The notes under the pieces were generated by a model. It saw only the letters and a list, made by a program, of their open reading frames with translations, ran no database searches and had not been told where the DNA came from. DNA of 64,000 nt from Euclidia mi. Lineage: Eukaryota; Arthropoda; Insecta; Lepidoptera; Erebidae. Location: NCBI GenBank assembly GCA_944739405.2, contig OX123199.2:4639898-4703897 (forward strand). Direction: 5' to 3'. Position 1 is the first letter of the stretch; the number at the start of each line of letters is the position of its first letter. This document shows, one piece after another, positions 48,736-59,329 of this stretch. The position numbers were made by a program, and so were the translations under genes.

Positions 48736-49140
48736 GGTCACATCGAACTCACTACTTGTCTTAAGCTTAGAAAACTGGAACGGTGGCAATTTAACAAGCT
48801 CTCGGAATCACTATAGGCGAGCAGATGAAAATACCAAAAACTATTCACTAATATTTTCGGACGCCAGAAAGGTTATTCGGATCCATAACAAATTCATTAT
48901 GGAAGGAGAGTAATAAAAAGTAGCTTCGGTATAGGCACCGCTGCACCTCGGGCGAACAGTATGACCGCTAGGGGCGCTGTTAGAAAATGTGTGGAGTATC
49001 ACCCTAGTGATATGCGACCCAAATACGATTTATTAGTACTCTAACTTGCACTAGGCTTATAGTATGAGATCCCCGATTTCTAAGTCCTCGACAACCTGAT
49101 CTTTCAAATGCATTTTATACCAAAAAGGGGGAGGAACATA

Positions 49141-49521
49141 CAGGGTGTAAAAACGAAAACTGAAATCCGATATTGTACCAATCATTACGATGTTTTTTAC
49201 TTTAGCACCATAGCTGGGTAATTACTGGTTCAGGAGATATTGAGGCTCAAAGTCACCATACAATTCTTGAAATTAGGTACAAAATCGATGCATTTATTAT
49301 ATAATTAATATCCCTGCCAATTTGTTCTATAGGTGTCCTATGCACCCATGGATAAGTTAGCATTTCGATCATTGCACGTTGCATTTTTAATAGCGGCTTA
49401 AAAAATTGTCAACTTAAAAATAAGGTTCTTTTCCGAGATATTATTTTGACTTAGTATGACTTGGCATGATGTTCAAAACGAGTAGGTTTCGGCTTGGTGA
49501 TGGGTTTTGTGACAATCTCTA
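49141..49521. mobile_element. TA-flanked MITE, copy 1 (381 bp)
   Basis: Starts CAGGGTGTAAAAACG after TA (49139-49140); its right end is more decayed. Body (ATATTGTACCAATCATTACG, GGTACAAAATCGATGCATTT, GGCTTGGTGATGGGTTTTGT) matches the better preserved 58970-59329. The open frame at 49494-49712 crosses from this element into the next SINE and is not a gene. Confidence 0.75.
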
Positions 49522-49595
49522 TAACAAAATGGATTTTTTTACTTGCGCCCAAACTTTTACAGGAAACCTTGCAGATATTAGTTAATTTACCAAAA

Positions 49596-49856
49596 ATTAC
49601 TGCATCATTGGTCTCGCGGCATAAATGTGCGTGTGGGATTGTGAGGTCTAGGGTTCGATTCCCAGGTCGGATAAATTGTTATTGGGTTTTTGCGGTAGGA
49701 AATTCTCAGTAGCAGCACGGAGTTTGGTAATGTGCCCGGTACGGCAATAGGCTCGCCCCCTATTACGTGGGACCTAAAAATTCATGGCGAAATGTGGGTG
49801 TAATATTACACCTCTGCCTACCCCTTCGGGGATACAGGAGTGAGTCTATAAAAAAA
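49596..49856 (+). repeat. tRNA-derived SINE, family B, with target duplication
   Basis: Flanked by TACCAAAA (49588-49595, 49857-49864). Head CATCATTGGTCTCGCGGCAT, B box GGGTTCGATTCC, central AATGTGCCCGGTACGGCAAT, tail CTGCCTACCCCTTCGGGGAT ending GAGTCTATAAAAAA. Confidence 0.85.
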
Positions 49857-50237
49857 TACCAAAATTTATAAAAGTAATTTTAGTGAGAAAACATATAAGT
49901 AAACGTAAGAATCTTGCAGTGGGATTTTAGATTATAACAATATTCGTCATGATATCTTTTCTTTAAAAAAACGACTACAGCACTAGGAATTTGTCCTATG
50001 TCGTGGAAACCTTTACAAACATACAACAGACTCAAAGAACACCCATCACTGTTTAAATCCATAGTAATGTGTTTTGTCCACGTCGAACACTGCCTGCTCA
50101 AATACTGCAAATACAGAGACGTAAAAATCTTCACTCCAAACACAATTACTTTATAAGCAAATACAGTCAGCATGTGTGCCGTAGTGTTTGCCTCTGTATT
50201 GAATGTAGAATGTATTTTTATAAAAACGATATTGCTG

Positions 50238-50582
50238 TGTGTCCGTGTGGTGACGGATTAAGAATACGGAATGTCACCACCCCATATCATCCCATGGGTG
50301 TCGTAAGAGCCGACAGAGGGAGCATATTATGCAGAGAACAGCACTGTAAGAGAAGGAAAACTTGATACAAACCCTATACCAACCCGTTTGGCCAGCGTGG
50401 TTGGGTGTCGTAAGAGCCGACACAGGGAGCATATTATGCAGAGAACAGCACTGTAAGAGAAGGAAATCTTGATACAAACCCTATACCAACCCGTTTGGTC
50501 AGCGTGGTATAATAGGCCAATTCCTCCTTTCAAAGGAGAGGCCTAGTCCAGCAGTGGACTGTTAAAGGCTGATGATGTGATA
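50238..50582 (+). repeat. SINE, family G, with internal tandem duplication
   Basis: CCGTGTGGTGACGGATTAAG, ACGGAATGTCACCACCCCAT, then a ~122-bp unit (GGGTGTCGTAAGAGCCGACA to CAACCCGTTTGGYCAGCGTG) present twice at about 50295-50404 and 50403-50515, then GGCCTAGTCCAGCAGTGGAC and TTAAAGGCTGATGATG, the typical lepidopteran SINE 3' end. Confidence 0.75.
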
Positions 50583-51027
50583 TTGCTGGTTAGATTCACA
50601 ATTCATAGAGTAGCAGCGCCTATCGCGATAGTAGAAGTATTGAACGAGGTTGAATAACTAGGCTATTGCACATTTTCTTATTGAACCACGACTGACTGGG
50701 TATGAAATTTTGAATCTGATGATGTTTTAATATTTTTGAATACAATTTGAAAAAAAAAACTTATTTTTATGATTGTTATACAGTTATCATTTAAAAAATC
50801 TTGACGACAGTCCATACTTCCCTGTTTTTGGTATCGCAGTGGGAACCGAATTGGGTTCCGTCCACTCTACAAGATTTTTGACCACACTTTGAAAAAAAAA
50901 ACTTAATTTATGACTGCTATACAGTTATTATTAAAAAAATCTCGATTGTCAAAGATTTTCATGACAGCAGGAATCGACGACATTACGTGCTCTTCGAGGC
51001 ACATTGTTGATTATCGCTTCTAATTAA

Positions 51028-52013
51028 CAATTGAAGGGTACAGGGGAAAAACATGCTATGTCACATTTTTATATTTTTTGAACTGGCAATGCCATTGTGA
51101 AGTATTAATTTGGTAGAACAAAACGCCAAAACACACTTTGCAGTAACATGCATAGTCATGGAGTAATATTCATAGTAAAATATTGATACAGTGCAATAAC
51201 AAGCAATGTCGAACTCGTACAGGAGAAAAATAAGCATTGTCCATCATTTTTAGTTTGTCGTTTATTTAATGACGTCTTGTTTTTTGAGATTGTTTTGTTC
51301 GTCCTGTTATGTTGTGTGGCGTGTGTTTAATATTATATTTTTATTGAAAATGTCGTCAGAAGAAGTAAACGAGGTTAATCTGAAGCAACCTACCAAAAAA
51401 CGTAAACTTTACGGTCGATTGTCGGAAGTTAATTAGGAGATTAGACTCCAAAGTCATGAAACTGGTCCAAGTTGTAATTGCAAGACACAATTAAGTGTTT
51501 TGAAGCTGTGAATGAGGAACAGAGGGCTAGAATTTTGAAGGATTTCAATCTGTTGCCATCTAGAGATGAACAAAACCTTTATTTGAGTGGTCTAATAAGT
51601 GTTTCGGAAATTCAAAGAAGACAACCTAGAAAAGAAGAACCTTAAGCTAAGTTAATAGATACCCAGGCCCTGGCAAAGTTTTGTGAACCAAAAGCTAAGC
51701 AATACTTCCCACAGATAAAATATAATGATACTTAAACAATAAATATTTCATGGACATTGCATATTATTTGCCTGTATTTTCTGACTTTGATCTGTTTTCC
51801 TGTGCTAACTCAATAAACATAAGAATGAAAAGGTTTTTTTTTGACTACACAACAGAAACAAATATATTTTCTTTATAAATAAATATATCTTCCTTCTATT
51901 CGAAACTTTATTGTACCTTTTTTCAAGGATCAAAAGATTAATTCAGCAATTTCTCAGTTCATTGTCTTTGTGACATTGCATGTTTTTCCCCTGTGCCCTT
52001 CAATTTAATTCGC
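51028..52013 (+). mobile_element. TIR DNA transposon, ~0.99 kb, superfamily uncertain
   Basis: Inverted ends GAAGGGTACAGGGGAAAAAC and GAAGGGCACAGGGGAAAAAC then ATGC-ATGTCACA, flanked by AATT on both sides (a possible 4-bp duplication). Inserted in a family F SINE (50940-51027 and 52014-52165). Inside, 51350-51650 reads in two frames MSSEEVNEVNLKQPTKKRKL and KCFEAVNEEQRARILKDFNL then SGLISVSEIQRRQPRKEEP, similar to N-terminal parts of transposase-like proteins I recall from insects but cannot name. Stop and frameshift present. Confidence 0.72.
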
Positions 52014-52488
52014 ATTTACTGCTCAGCGACGGTCACAGCGGCGGCGGCGGCGGCGAGCGTTTTCGATCTGGAGTAAAGCCAAATTATAAGCGATAATCAA
52101 CAATGTGCCTTGGAGAGCACTTGATGTCGTCGGTTGCTGCTGTCATGAAGTTCTTTGTCAGTCGTCATAACGAGTAGTTAGATCTGTAGAAACTGGCACT
52201 AGTCTAAGCCATGGAATATCTCAATCCCTTTGCGTTGAGGAGGTCGGACAGGCAGTCGCTCTGTGATAAAGCTAATATTCAGTCAAATCCGGTTAGACTA
52301 GTGAGCGGATCAAGGGCTGCAACTGGGATAACCACAGAAATATATAGTAATAGAACGGTGACACGGGCGTGGCGCGCGTGCCAAACTATTGCACTATAGT
52401 GCATGTGTTTTCGAACGCATTCGCATTACGCATCGCGTCTCCCTTTCGCGCGCTCAGGAGGTAAAAAAACATTAAATTCGTTACGAAT

Positions 52489-52570
52489 ATGCCATATTGT
52501 GCAGTTTCCAATTGTAAAAATTAAAAGTGATGCAAAAATATGGAAAAGGGAGGCATTTCATATCACCAGT
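52489..52570 (+). pseudogene. THAP zinc-finger relic
   Basis: MPYCAVSNCKN gives the C-x4-C start of a THAP domain, and MEKGGISYHQ gives its conserved His region after two stop codons. A GTAAGT follows at 52570, where THAP first exons often end. The rest of a P-type transposase is absent. Confidence 0.65.
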
Positions 52571-52949
52571 AAGTATTTAAATTGAGTAAAACTTAAGATT
52601 ATTGAGATTTAAAACAAGTGGGCTACTTTTACCATGTTTGTCTAATAAGAACATCATCGTTCATTTCTTCGTTATGTTAAATTTCCATTGCTTGAATTAT
52701 ACGATACTTGTTGTCATATTTATGAAATAAACACGCAATGTACGGCGAGATACGCGATATTCACAAGATGCCAAAAACAATAACAAATCAGGGGCCACGG
52801 GTCAAATAAATAGCTGTGATTGGTCAGCGCGCGCTAGGGATTGACGTTCGGTTTATGGTTACGTTTTAAATTTATCGATAAATAAAAGGAATATTAATTC
52901 GAATTAATTATTATGTCTCTGGCTGTCTCTCTCTCTCTCATAAAGAAAG

Positions 52950-54624
52950 CAAGCATCATGTTCATGCTTTCAGATCACGAAAATGACATCTATTTGGGAA
53001 TCCAAGATGGCGAACGAAACATTTTTAATAAAATTAATATGGGTATCATTTTAGGGGTTTTTATGGATTCTAGTCACGAAAATGACATCTATTTGGGAAT
53101 CCAAGATGGCGGACGGGACATTTTTAATAAAATTAATATGGGTATCATTTTCGGGGTTTTTATGGATTCTGGTCACGAAAATGACATCTATTTGGGAATC
53201 CAAGATGGCGGACGGGACATTTTTAATAAAATTAATATGGGTATCATTTTCGGGGTTTTCATGGATTCTGGTCACGAAAATGACATCTATTTGGGAATCC
53301 AAGATGGCGGACGGGTCATTTTTAATAAAATTAATATGGGTATCATTTTCGGGGTTTTTATGGATTCTGGTCACGAAAATGACATCTATTTGGGAATCCA
53401 AGATGGCGGACGGGTCATTTTTAATAAAATTAGTATGGGTATCATTTTCGGGGTTTTTATGGATTCTGGTCACGAAAATGACATCTATTTGGGAATCCAA
53501 GATGGCGGACGGGACATTTTTTATAAAATTAATCTGGGTATAATTTCTGGGGTTTTCATGCTTTCTGATCACGAAAATGACATCCATTTGGGAATCCAAG
53601 TTGGCGGACGGGACATCTTTGATCACGAAATAGATGGTGATGTTGGATTACCCATCCTTTTAAACATCGGAGACGATACCCATATTGTTTTTCTTTTAAA
53701 TCCCATCCACCATCTTTGATCACGAAATAGATGGTGTTTTTGAATTTCCCATTCCTTAAAATATCGGAGACGATACCCATATCGACTTTAAAAAAAATCC
53801 CGTCCGCCATCTTTAATTTCCTATCCGTCATCTTTGATCACGAAATAGATGTTGTATTTGGATTCTCCATCCCGTATATCAACGGAGACGATACCCATAT
53901 TGTTTTAAAAAAAAAATCCCTTCCACCAACTTTGATCACGAAATAGATGGTGTTTTTGAATTTTCCATCCCTTTTAACATCGCAGACGATACCAATATAG
54001 ATTTTTTTTATTTTCCCATCCGCCATCTTTGATTTCCCATCCGCCATCTTCGATCACGAAATAGATGTTGTATTTCGATTCCCCAACCCTTGAAATATAG
54101 AAGGCGATACCCATATTGTTTTTTAAAATTTTGTCATCCGCCATCTTTGATATTCCGACCGCCATCTTGAATCACTAAATAAATTTCATATTATTTAATC
54201 AGCATCCCGAAAATCTCGAAAACGATACCCATATAGATTGTATCCTATTCGTTAAGCCTTTTTTTTGCCTTTGACCCAACCCTCCCCCTTCTCGTTTGAC
54301 CAAATTTATTATTTTTGTCTGGCCCCTAAAAGTTGTGGCGTAATTTTATATAGCCTATAGCCTTTCGGAATAATTGGGCTATCATAGGCAATATCAATTT
54401 TTAAAAGCCGACTGCTAGTTCCTGAGATTAGCCGACATTATCTTTTAGCCTTTTTAGCCTTTTGCCCGGCCACAAAGGGTCGAAACATTATGTTATATAG
54501 CCTATAGCCTGCCGGAATAACTAGGCTACCGTATACAAAAAGAATTTTTCAGATCCGACCGGTAGTTCCTGAGATTAGCGCGTTCAAACAAACAAACTCT
54601 TCCGCTTTATTACATTAGTATAGA
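52950..54624 (-). mobile_element. Helitron fragment, reverse orientation, with tandem repeats
   Basis: Right end (54624) is the reverse complement of the Helitron 5' end, TCTATACTAATGTAATAAAG after A; the adjoining 54240-54600 matches 29361-29800 in reverse, and 53640-54180 matches its repeat array. The 3' CTAG terminus is missing. The left part is a 99-bp tandem array (52985-53640). Confidence 0.82.
52985..53640 (+). repeat. 99-bp tandem array, open in several frames
   Basis: Seven units spaced exactly 99 bp (starts at 52985, 53084, 53183, 53282, 53381, 53480, 53579), each with GACATCTATTTGGGAATCCA, AGATGGCGGACGGGACA and TGGGTATCATTTTCGGGG. Because 99 is a multiple of three, long open frames appear on both strands (52913-53719 plus, 53082-53543 plus, 53051-53626 minus); I do not call any of them a gene. 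Confidence 0.9.
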
Positions 54625-54935
54625 TATTTTATAATATAGTCAAAAGTTTTGTAAGATTTCAATACAGATTTTTTACTAAATAAATACGTTTTATTTTTAT
54701 AACAGTATACTATAACCAAACTATTCATAATAAAACATTTTATATAAACAATAACATAATTTCATTTTCCATAGCCATCGATAATAATTCCTTAGTGTCC
54801 CCTCACTATCTATACGTCACTGTGGGCGGGGCTTGCTAAAATGTGGCACGCGCGAAATGTACGCGATGACGTGACATTCACCGTTCTATTACTATCTATT
54901 TCTGTGGGGATAACGCTAGAAGGATGTAACTTCGA

Positions 54936-55690
54936 GATCATTTCATAACGTGGATAAAAAAAACTTAGACAATGTGTTACTCTATACTTAAAAGAAAATT
55001 GCGAAATACGGCATATTATCAATATTGAACATCTTTTAATCGCTTTGACCAAAGATGTGCTCTGTACGAAGCTGGATTCTTGTTTGCTCCGTGCGACGTT
55101 CACTCTGTAGTACAAAGTGAACGCCGGGCGCACGGCGAACGGACGCCAAGCGTACGCTCGAGGAATGCTGCCTCTGTCGCCCAATGTGAGGTAGGCCTTA
55201 TAGTTTTCATTTATGTACTGTTAAGATATTATTGCCGGCCCTTTCAACCACCTACATTTTACACCCACATTCTCGACTGCGCGGCTTGCGTTATTTTATT
55301 TGCACTTCTTTTATTGCGAAAACATGGACAGGAGCTAGTGTTACCAGTTGTCACTTCTAGGATACTGATGCGTTTACCGCTGAAAACGAATAAAAGTGCT
55401 TTCAATGTATATTAAATAAAATGATTTTAATTTGGATTTCCATGACAACCTACGCGTTGTAAACATTTTAGGCTTAGAGACTAATCAATACAATAAATAT
55501 TAAAAGTTCATTAATAGAACTGAAATGTCTAATTTTAATATCAAAATAAATAGCTTTCTTCTTCTTTTCTGAGTTTAAATTTAAAGGTTTATAGGGTACT
55601 AGCTTTTGCCCGCCGCTTCGCGCGCGTTAAATTCGGGGTAACACAAATCTACTTTCAGTCTCAAGTTGTGTCAAGACACTCCTGATTATT
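54936..55690. other. Last fry intron: nothing firmly recognised
   Basis: A GC-richer patch (55070-55195) with overlapping open frames and no family resemblance. At 55597, TACTAGCTTTTGCCCGCC plus GCTTCGCGCGCGTTAAATTC is the start of a common lepidopteran dispersed element, also present in reverse at about 9825-9862. Confidence 0.45.
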
Positions 55691-55694
55691 TTAA

Positions 55695-55880
55695 CATACA
55701 TACATATACTCACGCCTTTTTCCCGTCGGGGTAGGCAGAGACAACAGAACGCCACTTGCTCCTATCCTTACAAACCTCACTCGCTTCCTCTACACTCATT
55801 ACTCTTTTCATACATGCTCGCCGGTTTCGGGTATTTCGGACATGTCCGTTTCTTAGGATGTCTCCAATTTGGTCGACAAA
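55695..55880 (-). pseudogene. RTE-like LINE 3' fragment
   Basis: In reverse it encodes, with frameshifts, DQIGDILRNGHVR, EEASEVCKDRSKWRSVVSAY and PDGKKA followed by a stop and an ATGT tail: the same C-terminus as the LINE copies at 11674 and 61390. Confidence 0.8.
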
Positions 55881-56099
55881 TGTCCGCCGATGATTTTAAG
55901 ATTATTTTAAGGACTTCAGAAACTCTATAGGGTAGGGTACAAAGTAACTCGGTCAGTATCCATGTCATTATCTAGCGTTATCTACCGAAAGCACTCGAAA
56001 GGTAATAAATAGGAGGAATAACATCACCTTGCATACAGTCAAATTGTCAAAGCCATGTTCTAATACATGTTCAATATTATATCTATAAACATTTTTGCA

Positions 56100-56891
56100 T
56101 TTTTAATATTAGTAGGGAAAATCATTTCAGCCGTTTAAGCTTATTATATTGTATAATTATTAGTTTACATATGCGAACAATTTAATCAACGTGCACAATA
56201 TGACATTATGTATGACGTGACAGTACTGACAGATATGTGTTAGCACATGCGCAGCACTCAATTATTAGCGCATGCGTTCTTCCTTCCAGGAGGTAAATTT
56301 GTGCCGTACAAACTTCTACCCTCCCTACTATCCCTCCCAGTTTATTTTTTGCAACATATGGTAGCCTATGTCCGTCTCCATGGTCCAATATATATCTATG
56401 TTAAATTTCAACAAAATCGGTTCTGCCGTTTTAGCGTGAAAACGGAACATACATACATACATACACACTTTCGAATTTATAATATTAGTAGTTTTTAATA
56501 TTAGTAGGGAAAATCATTTCAGCCGTTTAAGCTTATTATATTGTATAATTATTAGTTTACATATGCGAACAATTTAATCAACGTGCACAATATGACATTA
56601 TGTATGACGTGACAGTACTGACAGATATGTGTTAGCACATGCGCAGCACTCAATTATTAGCGCATGCGTTCTTCCTTCCAGGAGGTAAATTTGTGCCGTA
56701 CAAACTTCTACCCTCCCTACTATCCCTCCCAGTTTATTTTTTGCAACATATGGTAGCCTATGTCCGTCTCCATGGTCCAATATATATCTATGTTAAATTT
56801 CAACAAAATCGGTTCTGCCGTTTTAGCGTGAAAACGGAACATACATACATACATACATACATACACACTTTCGAATTTATAATATTAGTAG
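56100..56891 (+). repeat. 392-bp tandem duplication
   Basis: Two nearly identical units, 56100-56491 and 56492-56891, each from TTTTAATATTAGTAGGGAAA to CATACA microsatellite and TTTCGAATTTATAATATTAG. The second has a longer CATA run. The unit is the 3' part of a dispersed element (ACAAAATCGGTTCTGCCGTT, typical of lepidopteran TEs). Identical short open frames in both are not genes. Confidence 0.9.
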
Positions 56892-56899
56892 GGATTAGT

Positions 56900-57540
56900 A
56901 GGGATTTTGAAGTCCTGCGCTCTTTAGGGTTACCTAGCCAAAAATGGCAAAAAACGGCAGCCTCATAGATTCACCATGTCTGCCTGTCTGTACGTCTGTC
57001 CATCTGTATGTCACAGCCATTTTATTCCAAAGCTATTGAGACTACAGATTTGAAAATATTCTGTGAACAGCTTCACCAATATATTATTATGCATAAAAAG
57101 GCTTCTCTCCATAGCTGTAAGAGCATTATTCAAAGTCAATCGTTTGAAAGATAGACGTCTCCATAGTGGAAAAACGTGTGTCCCATCTCCTCAAACTTTT
57201 AAAGTAAAAGATTAACAAATCGGAAAAATAATATACTGTAGATCGTAATGACAACTTCCAACAAAAATTAGTTTGAATGAGATATAGTCAGCAGTATTTG
57301 AGATAAAGCAATTTTATTTCTATTTTTTATACTAACACTACGTAAGACAAAGTTGTTTTTGGGACCGAAGGAGTTATAGTGGTATTTAGTTTCGTGAAGG
57401 TAACGGAGGTGCTAAGTGGATACTTCTACTACAAAACAAAAACATTTATGGACGAGTTCGATTCGCACTTGATTTAATCTAGGTCCGTCCGCAATTCCGC
57501 GCACCGTGGGGAGCTAGCTTAATAATAACACTCCGCTGTG
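56900..57540. other. Dispersed repeat remnants
   Basis: CTGCCTGTCTGTACGTCTGT and GCTTCACCAATATATTATTA, similar to the leader-like sequence near 8265-8345; otherwise nothing recognised. Confidence 0.4.
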
Positions 57541-57545
57541 TCTTA

Positions 57546-57663
57546 GGGCTCTATCAGACAGAGAGCGGTCACGCGGTCTATGAAACGTTTATATAACACA
57601 AAGAACGCAAAACTGACCTCTTGAACGCTTGCCCGCGTGACCGCTCTCTGTCTGAATGAGCCC
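57546..57663. mobile_element. 118-bp Harbinger-type MITE
   Basis: Inverted ends GGGCTCTATCAGACAGAGAG against GGGCTCATTCAGACAGAGAG, then CGGTCACGCGG; target duplication TTA (57543-57545, 57664-57666). No coding capacity; almost entirely inverted repeat. Confidence 0.88.
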
Positions 57664-57878
57664 TTATGATTGAAATAATAATTAATATTCACACCTGTCT
57701 AGGTAAATTAATGTTGACGATGTCGATAATAGTATAGCAGCTGTCGGGAGAATGCATTAATTTAAGGTGATGGTTGGATCCGCGTGTAGGTACGGTATAA
57801 GCAACATATTATGTTGCTTAAGTAATTGACGAACGAACATTACAATCGTCATCATCATTGTCTTGCCCTGGTCCCAAT

Positions 57879-58270
57879 CTATTTGAGGTCGGCGCAGTAT
57901 GTCCTTCGCTTCCATACTTCTCTGTCACCAGTCATCCGATCGTTTACCCCTTTCTCTTTCATATCCATCCTCACACAGTGCATCCTTCTTTTTCTTGGCC
58001 GTCGTCTCCGTTTTCGTCCTTCTACATGCATATTCATCACTGTTTTAACTACATACATACATCTCATCTCTCCGCATAACATGTCCATACCAGGCCAATC
58101 GACTCCCTTATACCTTTTCATCTATGCGCGCCACTTTCATGCTACCTCTAAAGTAATCATTCCTAATTCTGTCCATTGTTGTCACTCCACACATCCATCG
58201 TAACATTCTCATCTCTGCCACATGCAATCGTTTCTCATCCATCTTCTTTGTAGCCCAAAATTCAGCTCCA
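57879..58270 (-). pseudogene. LINE C-terminal fragment, second RTE-like family
   Basis: In reverse: AEFWATKKMDEKRLHVAEMR, MLRWMCGVTTMDRIRNDYFR, then frameshifts, MNMHVEGRKRRRRPRKRR and DREVWKRRTYCADLK with a stop. This is the C-terminus of a non-LTR reverse transcriptase distinct from the copies at 11674 and 61390. A related fragment lies at about 4893-4990. Confidence 0.8.
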
Positions 58271-58695
58271 TACAATTTTATCAATCAATACATACACCAA
58301 AAAGATACCTAGAAAACAAATAGATACACTGGTAGCTATTTGTTTTCTATTCGGAACACATAATATTGTTGAAACGAATACCGAAACACGTTCACTTAAA
58401 CTGCTCTTGAAAATAACGAAATGCAGTGAATGTGGAAAGTTATAGCGTTGTATTGTGATCACCTAAAAAAAAAACGAAACTATGTATGAGTGAGCTAACC
58501 GTACCAAAAAACCAAATTCAAGTATTCAGTATTCGTTTCCACAGTAAATAGCTCTATTAGATTTTGTCATTGGCAAGGGTTAAATATCATTATACCTAAA
58601 TGTTTTTGACTGATCTTATTATGTTTATAATATATTATTACAATAAGGCGTAAATCATGATAAGTATTAAGCGAACATCCTAGTGGCACATTCAC

Positions 58696-58962
58696 TTGAT
58701 CGGAATACACTTGCCCTCGAAATTAACGTGTAGCTATGAAATAATTAGACCAGGATATATTTTATTTTCCATAGTAACTACATGCATGACTGTTGCGTTT
58801 GTGTGTTTGTTATATTATTGTACCTTTATAGACTTTGACCGCCTCTCCACTATGAAAAATGATTCAATTGAAGAAATCAACTCGAAATTTCTGACAGACA
58901 TGCCAACGCCTTCTGCCAAAGCTTCATGCGTCCAGATGTTCCGGCTGTGCGTTGCTTTTTAG
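58696..58962 (+). other. 88-codon open frame of unknown status
   Basis: Contains a hydrophobic stretch (ILFSIVTTCMTVAFVCLLYY) and a more polar C-terminal half. The first codon is not ATG. No family recognised and it ends next to a MITE; probably chance. Confidence 0.1.
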
Positions 58963-58969
58963 TTACATA

Positions 58970-59329
58970 CAGGCTGTAAAAAGACCCTTAAAGAACATTG
59001 AAATCACATATTGTACCAATTACTACGATCATTTTTTTACTTCGGCACCATACCTGGGAAATTACTGGTCCAGCAGATATCGAGGCTCAAAGTCACTATA
59101 TTTTTTTTCTAATTAGGTACAAAATCGATGCATTTACCGTGCCAATATCTTCTATGCATGTCCTATGCATCCGTGGATGACCAGGTACCTCGAGTATTGC
59201 ACGTGCGCGCTTTAAATTGCAACTTAAAAATGAGACTACGTAAAAAAACAGATATTATATTTGCTTAGTATTGGAATGATGTGCATATCGAGTAGACTTC
59301 GGCTTGGAGATGGGTCTTTTTACACTCTG
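58970..59329. mobile_element. TA-flanked MITE, copy 2 (360 bp)
   Basis: Ends CAGGCTGTAAAAAGACCC and CAGAGTGTAAAAAGACCC in inverted orientation, flanked by TA (58968-58969, 59330-59331). Body matches 49141-49521. Tc1/mariner-type by its target duplication. Confidence 0.85.

Larger units (their letters stand above)
52333..54906 (+). mobile_element. P-like transposon, 2.57 kb, with THAP relic and nested Helitron
   Basis: Inverted ends CACAGAAATATATAGTAATA and CACAGAAATAGATAGTAATA then GAACGGTGA, flanked by the perfect 8-bp duplication GGGATAAC (52325-52332, 54907-54914). P elements make 8-bp duplications and carry THAP domains, and a THAP-like relic lies at 52489-52570. Most of the interior is a foreign, reverse-oriented Helitron piece (about 52950-54624). 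Confidence 0.88.
52208..54935 (+). repeat. SINE, family C, split by a P-like element
   Basis: Left half 52208-52332 (GGAATATCTCAATCCCTTTG to TGCAACTGGGATAAC), right half from 54907 (GGGATAACGCTAGAAGGATG). GGGATAAC occurs once in unsplit copies such as 48575-48735 and twice here, flanking the insertion. Confidence 0.82.

Noticed and set aside
52985..53640. Regular repeats resembling a CRISPR array
   Set aside because: Units are contiguous and identical across their whole length with no variable spacers, in an insect genome.
52913..53719. 268-codon ORF and its antisense 191-codon partner as protein genes
   Set aside because: They are produced by a 99-bp tandem array in a Helitron; openness on both strands follows from the repeat period.
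57826..58203. 125-codon plus-strand ORF
   Set aside because: It is antisense to a LINE C-terminal fragment that is recognisable on the minus strand.
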